Assembly (NCBI GenBank): GCA_012934845.2
Contig: WNNJ02001415.1
Span: forward strand, 186,001 to 250,000
Length of the DNA stretch: 64,000 nucleotides
Source of the DNA: Pomphorhynchus laevis
Lineage: Eukaryota > Acanthocephala > Palaeacanthocephala > Echinorhynchida > Pomphorhynchidae
Reading direction: 5' to 3'
A program made the translations under genes and the position numbers. Shown one piece after another: positions 34,401 to 41,779 of the stretch. The notes beneath the pieces were generated by a model. It did not search any database and was not told the origin of the DNA. It was given only the letters and a program-made list of their open reading frames with translations. Each line of letters begins with the position of its first letter. Within the stretch, counting starts at the first letter, position 1.

Positions 34401-35608
34401 TGGATGCGTGGCGACAGCGAGCTGATAATTCATTTCCTGAATTCTGAGATATACAAAAGGAATGGGACATCATTCTAAATGATTTGAAGATAAGTAGCTT
34501 GTATTCAAATGCTAATCAGATGTACAGGGCGCGGTTGAATACGGCTATTTAAAAGAAGAGCGCCTACTGTTTGCAGGCTGTCCCTGCCCCATTGTTTGGC
34601 ACTCTTTTGAATAACGAGGCATTACACATCACTATCGGTTTGCGAGTTGGTGCTCGTCTTTGCGAACCACATCAGTGCAGGTGTGGATCACAGGTTGGTG
34701 AGCTTGGTTTGCATGGATTACCCAACAGATACGCAGAAGGAAGGTTGGTAAGGCACACAGAGCTCAATGGCATTTTAAGAAGATCCCCCCGCAAAACAAG
34801 CGTCGAATCTACGCTCGAACCCTTCGGTCTGGATAGAGGTGACGGAAAACGTCCAGACGGAATTACGACCTTTCCATTTTCCCGAGAAATGAGTCTGTGT
34901 TTGGTTTGTACATGCTTCGACACGTTTGCCCCAAGCTCGATAAACGGGTCTGCTGTCGAGACAAGATCAGCAGCAACAATGGCAGACACTTCCAAGCTAC
35001 GCAAATTCGCTTCAATTTCGCACCGATACTTATTCGAACCGATTGCCGTAGAAACGGCTGGAGTCTTTGGGCAGTTAACCTAGACTTTTTTTACAATGTA
35101 TATGCCGACGAATTACGGAAGCTACTGGGACTGAAGGGAAACATTTTGGCTAAAACAAAGAATAGGATATGCGATAGCGAGAAAACGCCTGCTGCATCAT
35201 GGTGACTAAGAAGAATTGTAAAATTGGCTAACCCATGTGGGCAGGTTCTACCTACCAGCTATTGATTATTTTGATTTGTTTTTTACAACATAGTTGTTTC
35301 TGTTTAAAAAACGAATTCTTTAAAAAAGTAAATTAATCTTAAATGTTAAAATATTTCGCTTTTTTTAACATTATATGGAACAACATATTGCTACCAGTTT
35401 TACGAATTGCATAATACGCGATAATAAGCTTTTCTTCATTTAAAACGATTATTAAAACGATTCTTAAAACTATTGTTAAATGAAAAATGATTATTAAGAG
35501 ATGACATTTAACCAAATATACTTTTTGTTTAAAATTTCTTTGTATCTTTAGGATTTTACAATAAACTTTTAAGTGGCTTTCTTTTGCTGCTTTATTCAGA
35601 TAAAATAA
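16181..35608 (+). CDS. MFSD1, lysosomal MFS transporter (split gene, span)
   Basis: Twelve-helix major-facilitator protein. MFSD1 in animals sits in the lysosomal membrane with GLMP and exports dipeptides. I found it by joining exons whose reading phase and splice sites agree: 16181-16446, 19979-20066, 20111-20178, 20226-20334, 21432-21528, 30394-30492, 30540-30711, 30917-31073, 31129-31226, 32928-33040 and probably 35574-35608. Diagnostic blocks are GSCYCYDNPAAL, YSWYSWPNVV, FFGGLLIDKLGRR, IGGESLG, NRELNFAFGF, CYYVSIFPFIAVG, AAVDKVGRNLL, FLWPMI, KIGTAYG and AVQNLGMALM, all in the family's order. Every junction is GT-AG. Intron sizes range from 44 bp to about 8.9 kb, the large ones holding LINEs. 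The coding sequence shows no break, so the gene looks functional. The exact N-terminus is uncertain. Confidence 0.92.
17400..17520 (-). repeat. Retroposon tail with CTGATGAG and GAAAC boxes
   Basis: Lies in MFSD1 intron 1 and is GC-richer than its surroundings. On the reverse strand CTGATGAG (17488-17495) precedes GTCGAAAC (17452-17459), with a small hairpin GACT-AA-AGTC directly before GAAAC. These are the two conserved boxes of hammerhead-type ribozymes in the type I order. The rest of the element is not delimited. It may be a SINE or PLE tail. Confidence 0.5.
18100..19480. other. MFSD1 intron 1 with TR1 fragments
   Basis: Short TR1 pieces are visible: ttagctgatctgatta near 18160 and ttagctgatctgataa near 19120, the latter followed by a degraded piece of the TR1 reading-frame region. 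No coding exon. Apparent reading frames here are hydrophobic and low-complexity and carry no family motif. Confidence 0.5.
19979..20066 (+). CDS. MFSD1 exon 2
   Basis: Acceptor ttag before 19979 and donor gtata at 20067. It completes the valine codon split from exon 1 and reads LCFFGGLLIDKLGRRPS, then FSFTVLCGQ, the helix 2 and GG(F/L)LIDR-type loop of MFSD1. Ends in phase 0. Confidence 0.93.
20111..20178 (+). CDS. MFSD1 exon 3
   Basis: Preceded by a 44-bp intron ending tttacag and followed by gtatt. Reads LTFALGAMFTKVWLMQLGRI, then IF and the first two bases of a glycine codon, matching the helix 3 region (WLMEFGR) of MFSD1. Confidence 0.93.
20226..20334 (+). CDS. MFSD1 exon 4
   Basis: 47-bp upstream intron. 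Completes the glycine codon and reads IGGESLGTVINT, then ASWFFNRELNFAFGFMLSFA and RV. IGGESL and the (K/R)EL(N)xxFG motif are hallmarks of the MFSD1 helix 4-5 region. Donor gtaat, phase 0. Confidence 0.93.
20660..20921 (+). repeat. Tandem duplication, 137-bp period
   Basis: Two nearly identical units start at 20660 and 20797. Each opens with a small hairpin GTTGTTCAT/ATGAACAAC, followed by aacgagtcgaat and attcccacttttaattgaag. It lies inside MFSD1 intron 4. Only a few substitutions separate the units, so the duplication is young. Confidence 0.9.
21432..21528 (+). CDS. MFSD1 exon 5
   Basis: Acceptor tttaag and donor gttag. Reads GSSINMFLTRPLYNSLHKYV, then TGNQQIGTTLLI and one base, matching the (I)GSTVNMNLMGWLY segment that follows the helix 5 loop. 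The next intron is about 8.9 kb and contains two LINE insertions. Confidence 0.9.
21880..25200 (+). mobile_element. LINE family B, L2/CR1-like, degraded
   Basis: Inserted in MFSD1 intron 5, same strand as the gene. The order is typical of a LINE. There is an ORF1-like region (about 21960-22330, with RRAHNVILRCLASSSDD). An APE endonuclease-like region (22500-22920) has FNVEGL, GGRGRPSGGTLLALNRRF and CYFRPSSS. Reverse transcriptase (23780-24420) carries SYRGITILNHSFKLF, DEQVGFRPGR and LYADDLLIIS, and a post-RT region reaches about 25130 (SYKYLGVIISSRW). The frame is broken many times, so it cannot be active. Several segments still read well, so it is intermediate in age. A 30-bp palindrome sits at the 3' end (25131-25160). 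Confidence 0.88.
25850..26000 (+). repeat. TR1 core, copy at 25.9 kb
   Basis: Right half of the core (cggcccct, catagcag, cggtgcc, aaatacatgctaatgacgtac). The left stem partner A is lost, replaced by an AT sequence. It is separated by 467 bp from the next core, close to the 460-bp spacing of the pair at 1111/1571. Confidence 0.75.
26001..26195 (-). mobile_element. PLE-like reading-frame fragment in TR1
   Basis: Sixty-four codons nearly identical to the first part of 11314-11565 (MHEHSCIPYN, DIGFLQNHLNN, FKLGYYKNN). Lies between two TR1 cores, with the sense strand opposite to the core orientation as written. This confirms a repeated unit of fragment plus core. Confidence 0.55.
26215..26470 (+). 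repeat. TR1 core, best-preserved copy
   Basis: All four pairing segments are perfect: A CTGCTATG (26312-26319), B GGCCCC (26332-26337), A' CATAGCAG (26354-26361), B' GGGGCC (26363-26368). The ATACAT/ATGTAT hairpin follows. Another reading-frame fragment copy (-) follows at about 26480-26690. Confidence 0.85.
26985..27352 (+). repeat. Segment shared with 630-905
   Basis: Matches the right end of TR1 copy 1 over more than 250 bp (tagctttattgctcatttta, gaaatgctaatt, gataagtagattgta, attacagcttggaacaattg). At its end this copy reads GTAAAGGCAA-A-TTGCCTTTAC, a 21-bp palindrome (27332-27352), where the other copy reads gtaaaggcaaattacgttac. Confidence 0.85.
27991..28227 (+). repeat. Tandem duplication, 117-bp period
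   Basis: Two almost identical AT-rich units starting at 27991 and 28108 (one visible difference, cgtct versus cgtat). Located in MFSD1 intron 5 next to LINE C copy 1. Very recent duplication. Confidence 0.92.
28340..30165 (-). mobile_element. LINE family C, copy 1, internally deleted
   Basis: Antisense to MFSD1 within intron 5. From its 5' side: SFSRASAGGVDRICPLNLLD, the conserved pre-RT block of this non-LTR family (29665-29889). It then jumps to the post-RT block LLRNAFNISRLNYLLRCAP (29328-29606) and GGLGIST (29191-29535), then the C-terminal FIPVAVESTGTIG block (28514-28867). It ends with FQRICVAVKRRNAA near 28440-28500. The reverse-transcriptase core with its YADD-type motif is missing, so this is an internally deleted copy. 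GC content is clearly higher than the flanks. The clade was not resolved. Confidence 0.85.
30394..30492 (+). CDS. MFSD1 exon 6
   Basis: Acceptor catttaag, donor gttag. After the split codon it reads VLVCLTSLLAAIALCLLDKH, then RFTKNPQLSTSQ, matching helix 6 and the start of the central cytoplasmic loop (LICALALAYLDQR in mammals). Confidence 0.9.
30540..30711 (+). CDS. MFSD1 exon 7
   Basis: 47-bp upstream intron. Reads VRTSSFMNVVKLPRQLYLIS, then LICLCYYVSIFPFIAVGVKF and FQLRYGLSAQFAGFVD. The CYYVxxFPFIxxG block is highly characteristic of MFSD1 helix 7. Donor gtataag, phase 2. Confidence 0.95.
30836..30871. repeat. Palindrome inside MFSD1 intron 7
   Basis: Hairpin with 16-bp arms (ATTTTACAGATAAATT and its reverse complement) and a 4-nt loop. 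The left arm contains ttttacag, a decoy acceptor, 46 bp upstream of the true exon 8 boundary. Confidence 0.9.
30917..31073 (+). CDS. MFSD1 exon 8
   Basis: Acceptor ttttag, donor gtatg. Reads CIFMCSAIIAPIIGAAVDKV, then GRNLLFITLSIIGTFIAHAM and MAFSFIHPLVAM. APxxGxxVDKxGRN is the second MFS signature loop of MFSD1 (helix 8-9). Confidence 0.95.
31129..31226 (+). CDS. MFSD1 exon 9
   Basis: 55-bp upstream intron. Reads IIFGFCYSFMSAFLWPMIVI, then IVPQSKIGTAYG, matching SYSLLACALWPMVAFVVPEH and LGTAYG of mammalian MFSD1. I place the donor at gtaagc (31227), in phase with exon 10. Confidence 0.93.
31995..32370. repeat. Foldback element with about 110-bp arms
   Basis: In MFSD1 intron 9. Left arm about 32080-32185 and right arm about 32222-32336 are near-perfect inverted repeats (both contain ccgggataat or its complement, gcatatgcaagcatagctca and its complement). 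The spacer is about 36 bp. The block ataagtgtatac, aattgt, gtattcaaagcatgatgtct at 32000-32045 recurs in direct orientation at 32323-32366, overlapping the right arm. No coding capacity. It is either a MITE-like hairpin element or a large template-switch product. Confidence 0.9.
32928..33040 (+). CDS. MFSD1 exon 10
   Basis: Acceptor aatatag, donor gtaagt. After the split codon it reads TFAVQNLGMALMNMSSGYII, then DYRGYFSLQITMMTLVL, matching FMQSIQNLGLAIISIIAG and the RGY loop of helix 10-11 of MFSD1. Spacing between GTAYG and QNLG across the junction is the same as in the mammalian protein. Confidence 0.93.
33362..35230 (+). mobile_element. LINE family C, copy 2
   Basis: In MFSD1's last intron, same strand as the gene. 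The RT N-terminal half is readable: LTSLQKKDGVVRPIAVGCTL, GFATKRGCEAAVHSTRKYI and LKLDIKNAFDT with a catalytic aspartate (33362-33760). Then follow QACTVLGSPLDSGG and LLENCFCIPKMLYVLRSGS (33976-34365), CRCGSQV and the zinc-finger-like region (34571 on), KRPDGITTFPFSREM and FEPIAVETAGVFG (34850-35080). It is longer than copy 1 and keeps part of RT, but has several frame breaks. Copies 1 and 2 lie in opposite orientation in one host gene. Confidence 0.87.
35574..35608 (+). CDS. MFSD1 exon 11, probable terminal exon
   Basis: After acceptor cttttaag it completes the codon left by exon 10 and reads AFFCCFIQIK followed by TAA, a plausible end of helix 12. AATAAA at 35604-35609 overlaps the stop and would give a very short 3' UTR. 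Support is phase, hydrophobicity and position only, as this end of MFSD1 is poorly conserved. Confidence 0.55.
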
Positions 35609-35609
35609 A
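35604..35609 (+). terminator. AATAAA polyadenylation signal, MFSD1
   Basis: Canonical hexamer overlapping the proposed stop codon of exon 11. Other AATAAA hexamers are common by chance in this AT-rich DNA, so the assignment depends on exon 11 being right. Confidence 0.4.
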
Positions 35610-35639
35610 TTTAAAAATCACTTTCTTGATCATAGTGTT

Positions 35640-38600
35640 TTAAAGAATGTTATTTATATAGTGTTATTAACACTATTTAAATAGTGTAATAACAATTTGA
35701 AACAGAATGAGACATTCTGGGGGAAATAATTATTTCTGAATCTGAATGCCATTCCCAGAAAAACGAAATTGAATATTTCTTCGATATTTCGTTCGCTAAC
35801 CGCGGACATTTTCATAAAGTATTGTAAGATGTTTGTAATCAAGAAAATTTCTACTTGAGAAAATTTCTAATATAAAGTTTCCAATCCTAAAAGCAAGTCC
35901 AAGAAAATGAACTTCTAAAATGAAATTAAGATTTTTAGTTTCTACAAAGAAATGGTCTTCTATTTTTTATAATAATAAAAATCATCGTTATGGTTATTTA
36001 TACAAAATCATTTTAGCAAGGAGTAACTTAAATATTTATTATACATTTAATTGTAGAAAGTTGCCATCTTTCTCAAACTTGTAATCTTTCTCCAACTCTC
36101 ATATTAATCTTTCAAATCATGTCGACGACTATTTTTGATCAATTGTCTGAGTGTAACATAATATTACTTCATCGCACACTTTGCTACAGAAGATTCAATA
36201 CGAGAATATATGCCCCCCCCATTAAAATGTTTATAAAATTCTTCATGTGAATTGGAGTTTAATCAATATCCATAAATACTTTATCCTGTGAAACTTATTT
36301 ACGGAGCACTTAAACTTTTAAACGTTGGATTTCAGGTAATTAACACCTGAAATTTAACGTTAAAAGTTTAAGTAATTTACGTAAGTGTATATTCGTGAAC
36401 ATGCAACGTGTACAACTTTCTTATTCAAATCCGTTCGCTTGAGATTTACATAAGTTTGTATTGATCAAAATATAGCAGTCATCAAGACGGCTATCAAGAT
36501 TTTTCGTATTATAATCGACAAAAATACCTAATCATAACGAAATTTAATGTCCCACAATTGACAGTAAAGATCATTATTAAATATTGATCATTATGTACAA
36601 ATGAATTCTGATAAAAAAATGTTGGATTCTAACCTACATTCATACGATTTAATATACTCTTATTACCTGGTTCATCAACTTTGTTTGCATAATTAGGTTA
36701 AAGCCCTCTAATTAGACTGAAATATAAAATCAGATCACTTCATTTTATGATTTTGATTTAAAATTGGCCTAACTAATAAGCATTAACTTTAAATCTGAAA
36801 ATTGAATAAATAGTAATTAAATAACTTTAAAACGAAAGTTATTGATGTGCACATCTGAGCAATCTTTTTTCGTAGACAAGCATGTACAAATTAGCAAGTG
36901 CCGCGATTTAGCTTTGTGCCTGCGTAAATGATATGCGTCATATCATGGTGCATGTGCGTGCATCTAATGCTAAAAATCATGTCTGATTATTTCTGAGCCG
37001 CTGATCACTTGATATGAATTCAATCAACCTCCGAATTATTAAAATCAACAATTTTTTTCCTAATCACGTAACAGTTGTGGACGAAATCCTTTTTTGTCTT
37101 TTAATAAACCATTTATTTTTTCTAATCTTGCCGTTTCATAAAAATTATTAATTAAAAATGTAATAAATTAAATTATATTTTTATTAATACGATTTAAATT
37201 GATGGCTTTACAAATTTATTTACAATTATTATTTCGTGATATCATTTTTCATTTTAGATGCCTTAATGTTTAATTTACAGTTGATTAAATTGGACACGCG
37301 AAGAGGTTTGCTAAACAATTTTATTAGTTCTTAAGTTTCTTAACTCACTCTTTTAGGAGGTTGTTTGAATTTGAGTGCTATAAAAAGAAAAGCTGTATTG
37401 AAAGCCTCTTCATCCAGCACATAATTAGATGTTTCGATCATATGGAGCAACACCAATTAAAAAATTATAGTATTTTACTTATTTACATGTTGGGATTATG
37501 TTTCATTTATATTTAATTTTCATTTAGAATATTAAATGTTTACCTTATTTTGAGTTAGTTTTAATGTACAAGTTTTGATTTTATATGGAACGAATTTGTA
37601 TCTAATTCCGTTTAACATACGAACTTATGTTTGCAATTGTACAAATCAATAAAATATATGAGAGAAAGACTATTCGGTCGTGTTTGAGATATTTGGTGAC
37701 TTGATACATTGTCGAAACCTTGGGCATAAATAAATATAAATAATTAATATCTCATTTAATTTAATTAATTTATTATTATAATAGATTATAATTTAATATT
37801 ATAATAAATAATCTGACAATTAAATCACCTTAAACTCTTTTTAATCAATAATGTACAATATAAATCATTGATTTAATAAAGAAATTTAATTAAATCGATT
37901 AATATAGCCAACAATAAATTTCATTAGTATTACATTTATTTATTTATTAAATATTTATGAACTACTTTCAATATTTATTTAAATTATGGCGACATAAAAT
38001 TTGACTGGATAAGAAACATAAAATCGCATTATGCGCAGTGGTGAATTACCAAAATTAACCACTGCGCATAATTTGATGAATTACCAAAACATTAGACTAC
38101 CTAAAGACAATGGTGTATATGTATGGAACTACCTTAAAATTAATTAAATAATATCGTGTGTTTTAAAATTATATTTAATTTTGCATACACTGATATGCAG
38201 TCCAAGGAATCCATACTCAAAGCCACATTGGAAATCAGTACTCTGTACTTGCATATATTAAATATAATTTAATAAATCAATTTATAAAGCAATTTTACTA
38301 ATTTTATATCTTTAATTACTTTATAAAACATATATGTTTTAATATATAAATTATCATTAAATACAATTATAAATAATTGTATGCAACAATGATGTATATG
38401 ATTGAACTACCCTAAAATTAGTTAAATGTGTGTTTTAAAATTATATTTGATTTTTCATAAGCGAATAACTTTTAATAAGCTAATTTGTGACGCTTATACC
38501 TTGATAGGTCATCAGCTTTTTATATTTAAACCTTGACAATTTCTGCTCTACATTCTCTGCCTCCAGTCAACTAGCTAAATCCGTCCTATTCGTCAAATTC

Positions 38601-39900
38601 ATCAACTTTTTTATACGAGTATCCTTAACATATTAAGTGGCTTGGTGTCATGTATCGATGAATTTTTTAACTTTCTAATTTAAAAATATAAATATATATA
38701 TGTTAATATATCAACGATATATATATAAAAAGAATGATCAAATAAAGACCAATCATGTCATATAATTGAGCTGTTTAATACTTCTTTGATATTACCCGTA
38801 TATTTTTCCATATCCGATCAAACGAAGTATATGTTAGATAAACAGAGGAAGAACACGTATATATGGTCGTTTGGAAATACTTCAAATATTCGATCATTAT
38901 CGTTAATACTAATATTTAATACTAATATTAAATATTTATATTTATTCTATCAATAAGATAAAGCTTTTGTTTATAATAAAGAGTTTATCATAAACATAAT
39001 TTTGAACGAAAATATAATAAATGTCAAGATCATAATCATGAAATTTTGGGATAAATGTTCAAGATGATAACTTAATGTTCAAGATTATAAACTACAAGTT
39101 TATAACTTGCGGCAATCGATATGCCACCAGTAAGAACTTGTAAATCAATACTTGTAGATTAAATTATGGGTAATAGAACATCTGAAATGATTACAATACG
39201 ACTTATTGTATTATACGATTCTCTTAAATTATAAGCCAAACAATAAGATTGCAATATAAAAAATAAATGTTTTTTTAATTTTAATATTTTTCGAAAATAT
39301 TTTTTTGATCTTTCAAATTCTTTAACTGCTTATATTTTATGTAAACTTCAAGCATGTACAAAATTATCAAAAGTATAGTAGGAGTTTACTAATAATAAAT
39401 TTAATTCTCAACGACTTTCTCACATTAATCTATATAAACGTTTCGATGATTTCTCTGTGATTGTTAATGATTTTTATCATTAGGATAAATAAGTTTCTCA
39501 GCTAAATCCAAAAAAAAACGTTTTACCTGAAATTCAACGCTGTTTGCTTTTTTATACAGCATGTACTTTATATACAGAGGATATACTAGATATTAATCTA
39601 TTCAACATTCTTATATATAAAATTTAATTTTATAAAAATAAAATTTAATTTATAAATTGTATAAAAATATCAAGATGAATGATTTGAATCATTGAAAACT
39701 GTTATCACTTACGCTGTAATTGTATTATCGATGCAATTTTATCTATGCACAAAATTTGAGTTGATAAGGCAGAAGTAATACAATTCACGAATTAAATGTC
39801 ATTTAGAATTAAATGAACTGTTAACTGAATTATTGCAAATCAAATGTTACTTATGTAATTGTAACATCATCAATTAGAATACAAGTATATTGGTTCAATA
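35640..39900. other. Intergenic interval between MFSD1 and MUS81
   Basis: No gene recognised. Contains hairpins at 36308-36373 and 38028-38072 and a pair of about 75-80-bp direct repeats at 38107-38187 and 38387-38460 (gatgtatatg/ggtgtatatg, gaactacc, taaaattaattaaa). The remainder is AT-rich with no transposase or RT signature. Confidence 0.5.
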
Positions 39901-39932
39901 AAGTTATTGGCATTTACAAAGGTACATGTCAT

Positions 39933-41108
39933 TTAACTGCTTCTATTTGTAGATGGACAATATTTAAAAAAACCAATTATTGATCGAATTGTTATTTCGT
40001 CTTTGCTAATTTTCTTACTGCAAACCTGCGTTCTTAATAAAAGCTGTTGGACTGTAGAGCATTGCTTTATAATGTTTGCACACTTTGTTGAGCTAACACC
40101 GTGGACATGCAGAAGGCACCGAGCCAGCATTTCCTTTGCAGTCATATCACTTGCTTTTCTTATGAAATGCTCGTTAAATTCAGTTAACGATTGTGTCTCG
40201 ACTGTGTTATCGCGATCTTTTTCACTGTCACTTCTGCTATCATATCTAAGCTGAAACTGGGTTGTAAACTTATTAAGAATATTAGCTGTATCCCGAGATT
40301 TATTCAAACAGAACATTATATTCATGTTATCTAGTATCTCTGCATTTACAATAGCCTGATCAATACAGTCCGGTTCATTGGCACTACGCTTACCCTCTAC
40401 CAGAATAATTCTTCTTCGTAAAGGACATCGATTTAGTCTATGCTTCTGTTCGGTCCATCGATTGTCCCTCATACTTTTGGCCAGATCAGCATAAGTTTTT
40501 CGTTCAATCGCCGTATCCATTAGTACGCGTTCGTCGTCGAGTGCCCATAGAAAATCACCAATACTTAAAGGTCGAATCATGTATTTGCATTTAAGTCGCT
40601 TAATTAAGCTTTGTTGGCATGGTTTATTTACCTCGTGACTGTCGACTATCAACTGCACACCTGACTTCACCGGATTTGAGACAGTTTCCGCCGTTACTAT
40701 TCTATTTTCGGCTAATCGTTTTCGAGGACCATTCAAAGTACTGGGATTTCGTTGTTTTGCACCCAATGTTAACTTATTTTTCACAGCGATCGATATTTTG
40801 TCGTTGCAGCATTTGTCGTTAGTTTTAGACTTTAAGGGAAGATTAGTTTCATTAATTTCATTTTTCATTCTCTCTACAATCCGTTCACCGAATCCTTTCA
40901 GCTGTCGACATTCAGCAACGCATGATAAAGGAAGCGGATATTTCTTTAAAGACTGTATTGCTTCTTTCAATGTGCAATCTAGTTTCTTATTGCACTTTGA
41001 TTTAGCTTCAATACGCCAGTTTTGAAGTGCTCTGAAAATTTCAGCCTTTATTGGACATGGAGGTAAGTTTTTCTTGCGAAGCACCTTTATCGGAGTAGCT
41101 GAATCCAT
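39933..41108 (-). CDS. MUS81 structure-specific endonuclease
   Basis: Catalytic subunit of the MUS81-EME1 complex, which cuts 3'-flaps, replication forks and nicked Holliday junctions in the nucleus. It is 391 residues in one exon, shorter than the human protein (551). Order: N-terminal helix-hairpin-helix about 11-80 (EIFRALQNWRIEAKS, LKKYPLPL, LKGFGERIVERM), a linker much shorter than usual, and an ERCC4/XPF nuclease domain about 150-300. The nuclease has IVDSHE, GDFLWAL, the catalytic IERKTYAD (ERK-x3-D) and RDNRWTEQKHRL. A C-terminal helix-hairpin-helix lies at about 325-375 (MLARCLLHVHGVSS). All key acidic residues are present. I start at the ATG at 41108: directly upstream lies CCTTACAG, a strong acceptor at 41119, so the mRNA probably begins in an upstream non-coding exon or is trans-spliced. 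Confidence 0.95.
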   Translation of the reverse strand: MDSATPIKVLRKKNLPPCPIKAEIFRALQNWRIEAKSKCNKKLDCTLKEAIQSLKKYPLPLSCVAECRQLKGFGERIVERMKNEINETNLPLKSKTNDKCCNDKISIAVKNKLTLGAKQRNPSTLNGPRKRLAENRIVTAETVSNPVKSGVQLIVDSHEVNKPCQQSLIKRLKCKYMIRPLSIGDFLWALDDERVLMDTAIERKTYADLAKSMRDNRWTEQKHRLNRCPLRRRIILVEGKRSANEPDCIDQAIVNAEILDNMNIMFCLNKSRDTANILNKFTTQFQLRYDSRSDSEKDRDNTVETQSLTEFNEHFIRKASDMTAKEMLARCLLHVHGVSSTKCANIIKQCSTVQQLLLRTQVCSKKISKDEITIRSIIGFFKYCPSTNRSS

Positions 41109-41125
41109 TTGAAAATATCTGTAAG
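41109..41125 (-). promoter_or_regulatory. 3' splice acceptor before the MUS81 start
   Basis: On the reverse strand GTGCCTTACAG is followed by 10 nt and the ATG. This excludes the longer in-frame start at GTG and implies a 5' leader exon or spliced leader addition. Confidence 0.6.
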
Positions 41126-41439
41126 GCACAGCTTAGATTTTAGGCATAATTAAATGTTCATAATCTAACAATATATTTAAAAAATTTATTATTTGTAAAT
41201 TATTATTTAACAACATCTAAACACATCACTGTTTTCACATAATTTAAGATTTTTAAATCTGTTTTTACTTATTTTGATCCATTCTTAAACATGTAATTGG
41301 TACGTGAAATTTCAAATTAGAATTTGTTATTTACAAATATTTTTAAATCAAAAGATTTGTTTCAAACAATAAAACATTAAAATACATTATGATTGTAGTC
41401 TTCAACACTGAAACATTTTCATCCTTCAAAAAATCGGTA

Positions 41440-41760
41440 ACCTATTGATCGCTTAGGCACTCGAGTATACAAGCGGCATTGCTTCGCTGAACCGCTACGT
41501 TTAAGCGCTACAAGAGGAAAGCAGTCGATCGAATTTCACCTGTGGTCCCGGGCATCATCTATCCGATCTTTTTGATAAAATACGAGAGTTCCTTGCCCAA
41601 GACACCCAAGGCCCAATAGCTACTGAAACGAATGTATATATCATATTATCGATATCGTTGTACTTTTATTTCTCCTTGCATTCTGCAAAAGCTGATACCT
41701 CACCGGTCCAAATGACTGCTATATCTTCGTAATTTGCCGCTAGAGGGTTTATGCGATATT
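41440..41760. other. GC-richer stretch upstream of MUS81
   Basis: About 320 bp of balanced base composition without a coding signature. On the reverse strand ACCG-GTGAGG (about 41662-41671) would be a good donor for a leader exon joining the MUS81 acceptor. This is only a possibility; a decayed repeat would look the same. Confidence 0.3.
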
Positions 41761-41779
41761 TTAAGCAGTTTTAATATTT

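Noticed and set aside
40003-41025. Plus-strand frames over MUS81
   Set aside because: Shadow frames of the strongly supported MUS81 coding sequence.
41650-41680. Defined MUS81 leader exon
   Set aside because: A donor-like GTGAGG exists on the right strand, but nothing else distinguishes this place, so only a possibility is recorded.
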